A stretch of DNA of 64,000 nt from Herpetosiphon llansteffanensis (GCF_003205875.1 NZ_PUBZ01000081.1:186001-250000), one strand, 5' to 3'. Positions 9,168-17,658 are shown, counted from the first letter of the stretch. The notes: generated by a model not told the origin, from the sequence alone. Numbers and translations: made by a program.

Positions 9168-10148
9168 ATGACACAACGACTGAAGCTTTCCGTCCTGCGG
9201 CATGGCCCGCTGCTGACTACAATCACAATTTTTCTTCTGGCCTACATCATTGGCGCGCAGTTGTACCCTGCGATGCAACGGCCTCAGGCATTTTTCAACC
9301 TCTTTATTAACAATGGCTTTCTGCTAATCCTTGGCATTGGCATGACCTTTGTGATTTTGACAGGAGGGATTGATCTGTCGGTCGGTGGTGTTTTGGCCCT
9401 GACGACGGCAGCATCGGCGGCGCTACTCAACCTTGGGGTCAGCCCGCTTGTAGTTATGCCGCTGATGCTGGTAATGGGTACAACGATTGGGCTTGGTTTG
9501 GGCTGCCTCATCCATTTTTTCAAAGTGCAGCCGTTCATCGTTACCTTGATGGGCCTGTTTCTTGCCCGCGGTCTTGCTTATATCATTAGCCTTACATCGG
9601 TCACCATTACAGACCCATTGTACAAATACTTGGCCTTGACACCGATCTATCTGCCTTTTTTTGCCAAAGCCTACATTTACATTCCGACCCTCGTCGGGCC
9701 AGCGCTCTTGGTTGTGGCGGTCTATCTTGCCTACTTTACCCGTTTTGGCCGAATTGTTTATGCTATCGGCAATAATGAGCAGTCGGCGGCGCTGATGGGG
9801 TTTCCGGTTGGCCGCACCAAAATTTTGGTCTATGCGCTTAGTGGCTTTTGTTCAGCCTTGGCTGGAATTGTATTCAGCATTTCGCTGCTGGCTGGCTATG
9901 GGCAGTTCGCGACCGGCGTGGAGCTTGATGTTATCGCGGCGGTGGTGATGGGCGGCACGCTGCTCACCGGTGGGGTTGGCAACGTGATCGGTACCTTGTT
10001 CGGCATTCTGATCGAAGCAACGATCATTTCTATTCTGCAATACAACGGCACGCTAAGCTCGTGGTGGACGCGGATTTGCGTCGGCGTGCTGACATTGATC
10101 TTTATTGGCATCCAAAGCGGCTTTGCGTTGCGCAAAAAGAAATCATAA
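9168..10148 (+). CDS. yjfF: Sugar ABC transporter permease (YjfF type)
   Basis: A 326-residue BPD_transp_2 permease, the partner of the preceding one. It shows GIGMTFVILTGGIDLSVGGVLAL, FKVQPFIVTLMGLFLARGLAYIIS and the YjfF-like ending LSSWWTRICVGVLTLIFIGIQ. The ATG at 9168 follows AAAGGG; a TTG two codons earlier is less likely. It sits 31 bases after the first permease gene and closes the importer operon (binding proteins, ATPase, two permeases). Confidence 0.92.
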   Translation: MTQRLKLSVLRHGPLLTTITIFLLAYIIGAQLYPAMQRPQAFFNLFINNGFLLILGIGMTFVILTGGIDLSVGGVLALTTAASAALLNLGVSPLVVMPLMLVMGTTIGLGLGCLIHFFKVQPFIVTLMGLFLARGLAYIISLTSVTITDPLYKYLALTPIYLPFFAKAYIYIPTLVGPALLVVAVYLAYFTRFGRIVYAIGNNEQSAALMGFPVGRTKILVYALSGFCSALAGIVFSISLLAGYGQFATGVELDVIAAVVMGGTLLTGGVGNVIGTLFGILIEATIISILQYNGTLSSWWTRICVGVLTLIFIGIQSGFALRKKKS

Positions 10149-10318
10149 TCAGCAACACAGAACTGAGGGTTCTATCTACGTCCAAATTCGGTTATCATGC
10201 TGAAATCCATGGGATTGGATGGGTCGTGTGCCAATCCATGGATGGATGCTGCATGTTTAGGGTGAGCGCCAGCGGTCGATACCGTTTTTTGAGGCTTGCC
10301 AGATTGCAAGGATTTGGG

Positions 10319-11260
10319 ATGGATAGCATCATCAGGCCCGCAGACAGTCGTGATACTGCTGCGCTTGTTCGGCTGATCGCCAGCGAAGGCAGCACGGTGC
10401 TTACAGGTGATAGCCCGCTGGCGCATGATCAGCCGACCCCCGATGGGTATGTTGCTCAGCGGATGGTTGCCTTGGCTCATGATGGCAGCCTGCTGGGATC
10501 GAGTTGGATCGCCCGCGCTCCGTGGCGGCCTGATGGCTGGTTTGAACTGCAAGTCGTGGTCGATGCGGCGCAGCGTGGCCAGGGCATTGGCACGGCCTTA
10601 GTCGTTGCTGCCCAGCAGTTGCTTGAACGCCAAGCATGGCGGACGTTGCAATGTCATGTTCGCGATGGCGATGCGCTGGCGCTGCGGTTTGCTCAGCAGC
10701 ATCGATTTAGCCTGAGCCAGCGTTTTTTCACGATGGTGCTCGATGTGGCCAGTTTCGATGCCAACGCGTTTCAATCAGTTGTCCAAACAGCTGAGGCGGC
10801 AGGATTTTCCTTCTTCACCTTCGCCGAGGTGGCCAAACAGCCTGATGCAGCGTGCAAACTCTATGAGCTTAACCGTCGCTTAGCGCCCGATCTTCCTGGC
10901 AATGACGATTCCTTTCCCACCTTTGAAGAGTATGTCCATGAAATTATTGGGGCTGACTGGTTCCGCTCTGAGGGGCAGTTTATTGTGGCCGATGGTGAGC
11001 GCTGGGTTGGTCTGGTTGGCATGGGCTTTGATGATGCAGCGCGAACGATGAGTCATGAGTTTAGCGCGGTCGATCGGGCCTATCGAGGCCGCCGGCTGGG
11101 CATGGCCCTCAAGGTGCAAAGTGCCCTGCTTGCCCAACGCTTAAAGATGGAGCGGATCGTCACGGGCAACGATAGCACGAATACAGCGATTGTGGCGCTG
11201 AATCATACCTTAGGCTACAAGGAGCAACCAGGCATGTGCAAACTGCTGCGTGAACGCTGA
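10319..11260 (+). CDS. Tandem GNAT N-acetyltransferase
   Basis: A 313-residue protein with two GNAT folds. The first (about 1-150) carries the acetyl-CoA loop motif AQRGQGIGTALV; the second (about 160-313) has YRGRRLGMALKVQ and the GNAT-type ending GNDSTNTAIVALNHTLGYKE. Double GNATs acylate small molecules such as amino sugars, antibiotics or thiols; the substrate here is unknown. The ATG at 10319 is preferred because it follows AAGGA and begins MDSIIRPADSRD, a normal GNAT start; the longer open frame overlaps the permease gene. It lies 170 bases downstream of the importer, so co-transcription is possible but not shown. Confidence 0.82.
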   Translation: MDSIIRPADSRDTAALVRLIASEGSTVLTGDSPLAHDQPTPDGYVAQRMVALAHDGSLLGSSWIARAPWRPDGWFELQVVVDAAQRGQGIGTALVVAAQQLLERQAWRTLQCHVRDGDALALRFAQQHRFSLSQRFFTMVLDVASFDANAFQSVVQTAEAAGFSFFTFAEVAKQPDAACKLYELNRRLAPDLPGNDDSFPTFEEYVHEIIGADWFRSEGQFIVADGERWVGLVGMGFDDAARTMSHEFSAVDRAYRGRRLGMALKVQSALLAQRLKMERIVTGNDSTNTAIVALNHTLGYKEQPGMCKLLRER

Positions 11261-11389
11261 GCCATCATGATCAATGAATTGAGTGGCGCGCAGCGAATAT
11301 GCTCCTTAAATTAATTGACATAATTTCGCTGTCAAGCTCACTGAATCCTTGCAGCTAACTGTACTGGTACATCATGTCAACCTCCGCCT

Positions 11390-11530
11390 GATTCCCACAC
11401 CCCCAATTCCTCGCCGCGTGCAATGGGCGAGGGGCTTTAACGCTGCGATTTTACTGCACTGTGTCGTGAAAAACGGTCGGCTCCCCCTCGCCCGCGTGCA
11501 GTGGGCGAGGGGGTTGGGGGGTGAGGGAAC
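11390..11530 (-). repeat. MITE/REP-like palindromic element, copy A
   Basis: A 141-bp non-coding block. Its reverse complement matches the block at 17701-17836 nearly throughout: it starts GTTCCCTCACCCCCC, contains CTCGCCCACTG, GCGGGCGAGG, AGCCGACCGTTTT and GTTAAAGCCCCTCGCCC, and ends in a GGGGGTGTGGGAATC-like inverted copy of the start. It has two internal hairpins made of CTCGCCC/GGGCGAG pairs. No reading frame is shared between copies. It fills most of the 378-base gap between the GNAT gene and the small membrane peptide gene. Confidence 0.8.
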
Positions 11531-11586
11531 ATGATTTTCAATCCGCTAAACTCTTGCACCTAACCGCTGATCGCGCATATGATTAA

Positions 11587-11626
11587 ACAAAAAACCAGCG
11601 CTATGGGGAATTCCATAGCGCTGGTT
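11587..11626 (-). terminator. Rho-independent terminator of the ammonium transporter operon
   Basis: AACCAGCGCTATGG (11593-11606) pairs perfectly with CCATAGCGCTGGTT (11613-11626) around a 6-base loop. On the minus strand the stem is followed by a run of T residues (11587-11592 read as T). It lies 13 bases after the stop of the small membrane peptide gene, placing that gene inside the transcript of the ammonium transporter. Confidence 0.88.
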
Positions 11627-11638
11627 GAACCAATCGAC

Positions 11639-11719
11639 TTAGGCTTGGGTGCTCTTTGGCATGCGCAACCAAACACCAACCATCGCGACGAACAAGACCA
11701 AAGCAATGATGAATTCCAT
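11639..11719 (-). CDS. 26-residue single-pass membrane peptide downstream of amt
   Basis: A tiny gene encoding MEFIIALVLFVAMVGVWLRM followed by PKSTQA. Residues 3-18 form one hydrophobic helix and the end is positively charged, so it should insert with the C-terminus inside. An excellent ribosome site (AAGGAGT) lies eight bases before the ATG at 11719. It is 43 bases downstream of the ammonium channel gene, and a strong terminator follows at once, so it is the second gene of that operon. I do not recognise a named family; by size and position it may be a channel-associated microprotein comparable in style to KdpF. Function unproven. Confidence 0.72.
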   Translation of the reverse strand: MEFIIALVLFVAMVGVWLRMPKSTQA

Positions 11720-11762
11720 GGTGTAACTCCTTATAAAAGAATACGAGAAAGATTCAAATCGA

Positions 11763-12998
11763 TTAGGCACCCATCCGATAGGCGACTTCGCCGTGTTGGC
11801 TACTATCCAAGCCTTGTTCTTCTTCGGCTTCGCTGACCCGAATACCAAACAAGAGATCAACAACTTTGAGAATGCCCCAGGTCATTGCACCAGCATAGAC
11901 TGCCACAATCCCGACCGTGAGTGCTTGTACGCCGAGTTGGCTCCAGTTGCCTGCCAGTACGCCATCAGCGCCAGCTGGATTGATGCTCTTGGTAGCGAAA
12001 ACGCCGACCAAAAGTGCCCCCAGCAAACCGCCAACCCCGTGTACGCCGAACACATCAAGCGCATCGTCGACCCGACCACGCACCAAGTTTTCGACCACGA
12101 AGTAGCAGATCCCACCAGCCAAGAAGCCAATCAGCAACGAGGCCATTGGGGTAACAAAACCAGCAGCAGGGGTGATTGCGACCAAGCCAGCGACGGCCCC
12201 AGCAGAAGCGCCAAGCACGCTTGGGCGTTTGTGTTGAATCCAGCCAGCGGTCATCCAAGCCAGCATTGCCATGGCTGCGGCGGAGTTGGTGTTGACAAAG
12301 GCTGAAACGGCCAAGCCGCCAGCACCCAACGAGCTGCCTGCATTGAAGCCGAACCAGCCAAACCACAACAAGGCGGTGCCAATCACGGTCATTGTGGTAT
12401 CGTGTGGCTCCATTGCTTCTTTGCCATAGCCTGAGCGGCGGCCAAGCACCAAGGCACAAACTAAGGCCGAAACCCCTGAGGTAATGTGCACAACCGTGCC
12501 ACCAGCAAAGTCCAACGCGCCTAATGAGCGCAACCAGCCACCATCAGCCCAAACCCAGTGCGCTACTGGCGCGTAAATCAGGGTTGACCAAGCCAATGAG
12601 AACACGACAAACGATTTGAAGCGCTTGCGTTCGGCAAATGCACCTGAAATCAAGGCAGGCGTAATGACCGCAAACATCATTTGGTAGATCATAAACGCTT
12701 GGTGCGGGATGGTTGCTGCATAGGTTGGGTTTGGCTCAATGCCCACGTTGCGCAGGCCAACCCAATCGAGGCTGCCAATTACGCCACCAACATCAGGCCC
12801 GAACGCCAAACTATAGCCAAAGAGTACCCATTGCACACTGATTAAGGCCAACATAAAAAAGCTGTGCATCAAGGTTGAAAGCACGTTCTTCTTGCGAACC
12901 ATCCCACCATAAAAAAGCCCTAAGGCGGGGGTCATCAACATAACCAGGGCGGCTGAGAGAAGCACCCAAACCGTATCGGCTCCGTTAATCATTTCCAT
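11763..12998 (-). CDS. amt: Ammonium transporter (Amt/Rh family)
   Basis: A 411-residue polytopic membrane channel for ammonium, usual family length. It contains the Amt signature DFAGGTVVHITSGVSALV, the first pore His in HDTTMTVIGTALLWFGWFGFN and the second in DVFGVHGVGGLLGALLVG, plus the phenylalanine-gate region YQMMFAVITPALISGAFAER. The mature end starts directly with a membrane helix. The ATG at 12998 is preceded by GGGAG. No glnK gene adjoins it, which is unusual; instead a 26-residue membrane peptide gene follows. The C-terminal tail ends in a short polar segment that may respond to a PII protein encoded elsewhere. Confidence 0.95.
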   Translation of the reverse strand: MEMINGADTVWVLLSAALVMLMTPALGLFYGGMVRKKNVLSTLMHSFFMLALISVQWVLFGYSLAFGPDVGGVIGSLDWVGLRNVGIEPNPTYAATIPHQAFMIYQMMFAVITPALISGAFAERKRFKSFVVFSLAWSTLIYAPVAHWVWADGGWLRSLGALDFAGGTVVHITSGVSALVCALVLGRRSGYGKEAMEPHDTTMTVIGTALLWFGWFGFNAGSSLGAGGLAVSAFVNTNSAAAMAMLAWMTAGWIQHKRPSVLGASAGAVAGLVAITPAAGFVTPMASLLIGFLAGGICYFVVENLVRGRVDDALDVFGVHGVGGLLGALLVGVFATKSINPAGADGVLAGNWSQLGVQALTVGIVAVYAGAMTWGILKVVDLLFGIRVSEAEEEQGLDSSQHGEVAYRMGA

Positions 12999-13110
12999 GC
13001 TGCGGGTCTCCCTAACTTGTGCTGAATGTCGGACGCTAACTGCTTGAACATTCGTGATCCGCAGCGCTGGGGATCATCGGATTGTGGATGATGGTTGAAT
13101 GGTTGAAGCT

Positions 13111-13152
13111 GGTTTTTGTTGGACACTTGTACAAAACGTACAAACAAAAACC
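13111..13152. promoter_or_regulatory. Nested inverted repeat upstream of amt
   Basis: GGTTTTTGTT (13111-13120) is mirrored at 13143-13152, and inside lies TTGTAC-N5-GTACAA (13127-13143). The structure is about 115 bases ahead of the amt start within a 551-base gap (12999-13549). It could be an operator or a leader-RNA hairpin. It does not fit the spacing of NtcA or TnrA boxes. A further TTGTACAAAT occurs near 13275. No gene is seen in the gap. Confidence 0.45.
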
Positions 13153-13485
13153 GGTTTTGGCTTGCTTGGCAGCAATATGATGACTGAAACTTGGTTAGTG
13201 CTAAGCATAGCCGATCCAAATATGGGCTTGAATTAGCAAATTGCACGATCTTAATTGATTGTTAATTGTGCATGTTGTACAAATGGCCAGTGAGTCAATC
13301 AATTAGCTAAATTGCCCAAGCCCAAACATGCTCCTGACCGATTCGTAATAATTAATTAAGCTTTTTACCTGCCGCTATGCACAGATCGCCCTAAACTTTC
13401 TTGGTTAAAGTGCTTAACAGATTATTGATCTTATTTGACATAATGAATTGATTTACTTGATCACATAACTGATTAATTGTGCTAC

Positions 13486-13514
13486 TTGACACGGGTATCA
13501 TCCCGATGTATGCT
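13486..13514 (+). promoter_or_regulatory. Near-consensus promoter of the CopG-type regulator gene
   Basis: A perfect TTGACA at 13486-13491 and TATGCT at 13509-13514 are separated by exactly 17 bases. Transcription should start around 13521, inside the palindrome at 13517-13538, some 30 bases before the ATG at 13550. Confidence 0.75.
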
Positions 13515-13516
13515 CT

Positions 13517-13538
13517 TTGTATTCCATATGGAATACAA
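13517..13538. promoter_or_regulatory. Perfect 22-bp palindromic operator
   Basis: The half-site TTGTATTCCAT is followed directly by its exact reverse complement, ATGGAATACAA. It covers the predicted start point of transcription and ends three bases before the GGAGGA ribosome site of the regulator gene. Ribbon-helix-helix proteins bind such short palindromes as paired dimers, so autorepression is the natural reading. Confidence 0.75.
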
Positions 13539-13549
13539 GCGGAGGATAT

Positions 13550-13936
13550 ATGGCGGATATTGAAAAAGTATCGATCAATTTGAGCGTGGTCGATTTGGGC
13601 CAGATCGACCTTTTGGTTGATCAAGGCTTTTATTCCAGCCGCACTGATTTTTTTCGTGCCGCAGTGCGCACCCAGCTTGGCAACCACGATGAAGCCATTA
13701 AACAGGCAGTTGTGCGCACCTCATCGGTTTTAGGCGTGATTAGCTTTGACCGCGAGGATTTGCAGCGCATGCAACACAATAATGAGCAGGCGCGGATTGT
13801 TGTTGTTGGTTTGTTGATTCTAAACAACGATATTTCACCAGAATTGGCCCAAGCAACGATTAAATCGATTAAGGTTTATGGTGCGTTGCGGGCTAGCCCT
13901 GCGGTTAAAGCAGCGCTGGCTGATCGAATGAGCTAG
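13550..13936 (+). CDS. CopG-family ribbon-helix-helix transcriptional regulator
   Basis: A 128-residue protein. The N-terminal 45 residues (EKVSINLSVVDLGQIDLLVD, then GFYSSRTDFFRAAVRTQL) form a strand-helix-helix DNA-binding domain of the CopG/RHH type, with the typical SRTDFFRAAVR second helix. The remaining 80 residues are uncharacterised and may sense a ligand or mediate oligomerisation. The GGAGGA site is three bases before ATG. It probably represses its own promoter via the palindrome at 13517-13538 and co-regulates the acetyltransferase gene starting 12 bases downstream. Confidence 0.85.
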   Translation: MADIEKVSINLSVVDLGQIDLLVDQGFYSSRTDFFRAAVRTQLGNHDEAIKQAVVRTSSVLGVISFDREDLQRMQHNNEQARIVVVGLLILNNDISPELAQATIKSIKVYGALRASPAVKAALADRMS

Positions 13937-13948
13937 CAGGAGAAGCGA

Positions 13949-14980
13949 ATGCAATTAACTACATTTAAATTAGGTCAAGCAACCGAGGCTGAATATGCAG
14001 CCCTTGCCCAATTTGAGCAGCAGATTCGCCATGAGCGCACGCCCGACGAGCCGCTGATTGCTGCTCCGCTCTTGATTAAGCTATGGGAAAATCTGCCCGA
14101 TTTTATCGATTATCGAGTTTGGGCATGGTGGGATTCCGAGCGGATTGTGGCAGCAATAATGGTGCATATGTTGCTGCTCGATACCAATCGCAATCTTGCT
14201 GACCTTAATCTCGCAGTATTGCCTGCCTATCGTGGGCGTGGCTTGGCACGTGGTTTATTGCAGGCCATTCAGCCGACGCTTGTTGAGGCCGAGCGTAATG
14301 TGCTTGTGAGCGCGACAACCCAGTCGGTTGCTGCTGGCGAGCATTTTGCCCAAAAAGTTGGCGCTGAGGCCCGTCTGAAAACCCATGTTAACCAATTAAT
14401 TCTGGCTGAACTTGACCATCAATTGGTGCAGCAATGGCTTGAACAAAGCCAGCATTTGGGCGAGCGCTTTGAATTGGGTTTGTGGCAGGGGCCATATCCT
14501 GAGGCTGAATTGGCTGCGATTGTGGATCTCTACACAGTGATGAATCAACAGCCCTACGACGATTTAGAGTATGAGCCAATTCAGTTTACTCCCAGCCAAT
14601 TACGTGAGCTTGAGCAAACTCAGATGGCCAATGGCATGCAACGCTGGACGTATTATGTCCGCGAACGCTCGACCCAAGCGTTGGCAGGTTTTACCGAAAT
14701 TTTTTGGCATCGCGAACGACCGCATGTTGTTCAGCAAGGAGATACCGGTGTTTTTGAGCACTATCGTAATCACGGGCTAGGGCGTTGGCTCAAGGCTGCC
14801 ATGGTCGATTATATTCGGCACGAGTTGCCAATGGTGCAGTTTGTGCGTACGACCAACGCTAACTCGAACGCGCCGATGTTGAAAATCAACCAAGCCCTTG
14901 GCTTCAAGCCCTATCTATCCCAAACTATGTGGCAACTATCGCGCGAACAACTGGCTGTGTATCTCAACAATGAACGTTAA
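13949..14980 (+). CDS. Tandem GNAT N-acetyltransferase
   Basis: A 343-residue protein with two GNAT domains; the acetyl-CoA loops are YRGRGLARGLLQ (about residue 93) and YRNHGLGRWLKAA (about residue 273). The layout resembles mycothiol-synthase-like and antibiotic-modifying double GNATs, but the substrate cannot be read from sequence. It starts 12 bases after the CopG regulator with AGGAGA as ribosome site, so both share a transcript and probably a regulatory signal. It is not closely similar to the other double GNAT at 10319 beyond the fold motifs. Confidence 0.85.
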   Translation: MQLTTFKLGQATEAEYAALAQFEQQIRHERTPDEPLIAAPLLIKLWENLPDFIDYRVWAWWDSERIVAAIMVHMLLLDTNRNLADLNLAVLPAYRGRGLARGLLQAIQPTLVEAERNVLVSATTQSVAAGEHFAQKVGAEARLKTHVNQLILAELDHQLVQQWLEQSQHLGERFELGLWQGPYPEAELAAIVDLYTVMNQQPYDDLEYEPIQFTPSQLRELEQTQMANGMQRWTYYVRERSTQALAGFTEIFWHRERPHVVQQGDTGVFEHYRNHGLGRWLKAAMVDYIRHELPMVQFVRTTNANSNAPMLKINQALGFKPYLSQTMWQLSREQLAVYLNNER

Positions 14981-15162
14981 TAAGCGTACTCTATTCGACA
15001 TAAACATAGTGGCTGGCGAAAAAAGCAACATTTTAGTGTCAGCTACTATTCTGCTATACAAAACGAAAATTATAGCTAGCAATGCTGGTTGGCGTAAAAA
15101 TGTGTTACCCTAAAGCTGAGCCGAAGCCTACCCCAAGGCTTTGGATAGTGTGAGATGCTAGT

Positions 15163-16137
15163 ATGAAAAACCCGTACACGATTTCACGAACTGATCTCCA
15201 GATGTCGCCAATTGGCTATGGCTGTATGACGATTGGGGGTAATTGGAGCAACGAGCCGTGGACGAGCAGCGAATATGAAACTGGGCGCAAAGCGCTGGCT
15301 GCCGCACTGGAACAAGATATTACCCTGTTTGATCATGCCGATATTTATACACGGGGCAAATCTGAGCGAATGTTTGGTGAACTGTTGGCAGAGCAACCAA
15401 GCCTGCGCGATCAGATCGTTTTGCAATCGAAGTGTGGTATTCGTTTTGCAGATGAGCCTGCTGGCTCGCCGCAGCGCTACGATTTCAGCTACGAGCATAT
15501 TATTGCCTCGGTTGAAGGCAGCCTCAAACGACTCAACACCGATCACCTTGATCTGTTGCTGTTACACCGACCTGATATGCTGGTCGAGCCAGAGGAAATT
15601 GCGCGGGCTTTTGACCAATTGCAACAAAGCGGCAAAGTGCGCTATTTTGGGGTCAGCAACCATTCGCCAGCCCAAATTGAGCTAACCCAAGCGGTGCTTG
15701 ATCAGCCGTTGGTGGTGAATCAGGTGCAATTAAGTTTGTTGCATCATCAATTAATTAGCGAAGGCATTGATACCAATCGTAGCAATTTGCCGTTTAATGC
15801 AGCCTTCGGTTTGCTCGATTATTGTCGTTTGCACAAGATTCAAATTCAAGCCTGGGGGCCATTGTCTGGTGGCCAGTTGGTTAATTTCAAGGATGATGCG
15901 CCAGCGAACGTTAAGGCAACGGCGGCCTTGGTCAATCAATTGGCTGAACGCTATGGCGTAAGCTCCGAAGCGATTCAGTTGGCATGGTTGTTGCGCCACC
16001 CAGCCCAGATTTTACCAATCATTGGCACTACCAACCCAGGCCGAATTGCCGCAACCAAAGAAGCCCTGCAAATCGAACTCAATCGCGAAGAATGGTATCA
16101 TCTGCTGGCAGCAGCCCGCACCGCCAACGTGCCCTAA
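15163..16137 (+). CDS. Aldo/keto reductase
   Basis: A 324-residue NADPH-dependent aldo/keto reductase of the YdhF-like group. It has the barrel start SPIGYGCMTIGG, catalytic Asp and Tyr in LFDHADIYTRGKSE, Lys in LQSKCGIR and His in LLLLHRPD, with the C-terminal cofactor motif PIIGTTNPGRIAATKEA. It should reduce aldehydes or ketones in the cytoplasm. The ATG at 15163 has only a weak ribosome site but yields the expected N-terminus. It is monocistronic, ending in a palindrome shared with a convergent gene. Confidence 0.92.
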   Translation: MKNPYTISRTDLQMSPIGYGCMTIGGNWSNEPWTSSEYETGRKALAAALEQDITLFDHADIYTRGKSERMFGELLAEQPSLRDQIVLQSKCGIRFADEPAGSPQRYDFSYEHIIASVEGSLKRLNTDHLDLLLLHRPDMLVEPEEIARAFDQLQQSGKVRYFGVSNHSPAQIELTQAVLDQPLVVNQVQLSLLHHQLISEGIDTNRSNLPFNAAFGLLDYCRLHKIQIQAWGPLSGGQLVNFKDDAPANVKATAALVNQLAERYGVSSEAIQLAWLLRHPAQILPIIGTTNPGRIAATKEALQIELNREEWYHLLAAARTANVP

Positions 16138-16150
16138 GCAGATTAAACGG

Positions 16151-16171
16151 GCGCTGTGGTAACCACAGCGC
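16151..16171. terminator. Compact bidirectional hairpin between convergent genes
   Basis: GCGCTGTGGT and ACCACAGCGC form a perfect inverted repeat with a single central base, in the 34-base gap between the aldo/keto reductase stop and the stop of the minus-strand gene at 16172. There is no strong T run, so it is a weak or structure-only terminator. Confidence 0.55.
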
Positions 16172-16618
16172 TCATTCCAATGCATAAAATTGGTCGATCA
16201 AATGTTGATCAAAGACCATATCATGGCTGATGAGCATGGGAACGCCCGAACTTTGGGTGCAGACAACCATTGGGCCACACCAGGCGGCGATTTGATGCAC
16301 AATCCATAAAACTAACTCATAATTCCCTTTGTGAAAATGAATCCTGAGTGGTTCGTGCTCGTCGCCTTTGAATTCACGAAACCAAATCGGCGTATACTGA
16401 TATGCTTCGCGACCTTGAATATACAAATCGCAGACCTGATCATTAATGCTTTCGCTGACTGTATATTCGGGAAAACGCTGGAAGAAGGCTCGCATTTCGG
16501 CCAACGTGGGATAGCGACTATCAGCGTGTAATGTTGGCAGCGTAATCCCATATTCTGCTACCCAATCAGCCATCTCAGGATCACACATAACTGGAATCAT
16601 GACGATTGAATTTCCCAT
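16172..16618 (-). CDS. Uncharacterised 148-residue protein
   Basis: No family recognised. The ATG at 16618 is preceded by ACGGAGA and gives MGNSIVMIPVMCDPEMADWV; longer starts lack a ribosome site and run into the divergent gene's upstream region. The protein is soluble, with Trp- and His-rich segments (PIWFREFKGDEHEP, IHFHKGNYELVLWIVHQIAAW) and no signal peptide. The two halves suggest a small alpha/beta fold. Size and solitary position resemble orphan immunity-type proteins, but this is only a guess. Confidence 0.65.
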   Translation of the reverse strand: MGNSIVMIPVMCDPEMADWVAEYGITLPTLHADSRYPTLAEMRAFFQRFPEYTVSESINDQVCDLYIQGREAYQYTPIWFREFKGDEHEPLRIHFHKGNYELVLWIVHQIAAWCGPMVVCTQSSGVPMLISHDMVFDQHLIDQFYALE

Positions 16619-16716
16619 AGATCTCCGTATTAAGTAGCTTTTGCTAAGCTGCGGATGCTGCAACACGTGCTGCACAACCAAGCGAACGATTGTCGAAGTA
16701 TTGAGGAACGCAACCG

Positions 16717-17658
16717 ATGAGCCAACAACCAACCATCAATTGGCGAAGAATTGCATGGATTAGTTCGATTGTGATGGTGCTCTTTTATATTGGAATCTCG
16801 TTTGTAATGCCGTATGGCAGTGATTTATATAATCATTATATTCCATTTGCCAAAGGTTGCCTTGATTGTGGCTATGTTCCTTATTATGCGCGTTGGTTTT
16901 TGGCTCCGTTAGGGCTTTTACCGCATAACTCAATTGAATGGCCACTTTGGAATATGGTAATGTTTGCCATTCTGTTTTGGCTCATTTATACGATGGATGT
17001 CAATCCATTAATTGTAGCCTCGTTTGCGGTTATTGGCCAATTTTGGTTGGGTCAGATTGATATTTATTTATGCATAGGGATATATTTAATTCTCAAGCAC
17101 GAAAACCCCTTAGTTAATGGAATTGGCTTATGCTTTTTGGCAATTAAGCCGCAAATTATGGCTTTAGCGATGCTCTATCTGATCATTGGTCAATCATGGC
17201 CGGTATTAGGCAAAATGTTGGTTGCGCCGATCATTATGGCCTTGCTTAGTTTTGCGGTGTTTGGCATCGATTGGCCAGTGCGTTGGCTGACCAATACTGA
17301 AGCCTTGCCGGTGCATATGTGGCGCTATTCTGCTTTGGATACATGGCGCTTTGGCTTGCCCTTTATTTGGATTCCCTTGCTCTTCAAGCAGCGTGATTTA
17401 CGGATTGTGCTTAGCATTGCGGTGATGGCGTTGGCCTCGCCATTTTTTGGCATTTATACCTATATGGTGTTGGTTCTGTTCTACCCCAAATGGTGGACGA
17501 TTCCGCTCTCGTATGCATGGGTTTTGTTTATTCCATTGGCTGGCTCAACTGCTATGCGCTTTGCTTGGATTCTGCCTTTGGCGATCATTATTCATATTTG
17601 CTATACAAATTGGCCGCAAAGTTGGTGGGCGCAACGGCAACAACGCTTGGCAAATTAA
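16717..17658 (+). CDS. Polytopic membrane protein, DUF2029/GT87-like
   Basis: A 313-residue integral membrane protein with about eight to nine hydrophobic helices. The first loop after helix 1 (VMPYGSDLYNHYIPFAKGCL) and the pair WLGQIDIYLCIG and CFLAIKPQIMALAMLYL resemble the DUF2029/glycosyltransferase-87 group, whose members transfer sugars from polyprenyl carriers. The aspartate after the first helix fits the family, but assignment is tentative. The start is ATG 16717; ribosome site is weak (GAGG). It is divergent from the gene at 16172-16618. Confidence 0.72.
   Translation: MSQQPTINWRRIAWISSIVMVLFYIGISFVMPYGSDLYNHYIPFAKGCLDCGYVPYYARWFLAPLGLLPHNSIEWPLWNMVMFAILFWLIYTMDVNPLIVASFAVIGQFWLGQIDIYLCIGIYLILKHENPLVNGIGLCFLAIKPQIMALAMLYLIIGQSWPVLGKMLVAPIIMALLSFAVFGIDWPVRWLTNTEALPVHMWRYSALDTWRFGLPFIWIPLLFKQRDLRIVLSIAVMALASPFFGIYTYMVLVLFYPKWWTIPLSYAWVLFIPLAGSTAMRFAWILPLAIIIHICYTNWPQSWWAQRQQRLAN

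Noticed and set aside
10061-10318. N-terminal extension of the first GNAT protein
   Set aside because: It overlaps the permease gene and has no homology to GNATs; the ATG at 10319 has its own ribosome site.
11639-11863. 74-residue version of the small membrane peptide
   Set aside because: The longer form overlaps the end of amt in another frame; the strong AAGGAGT site points to the 26-residue start.
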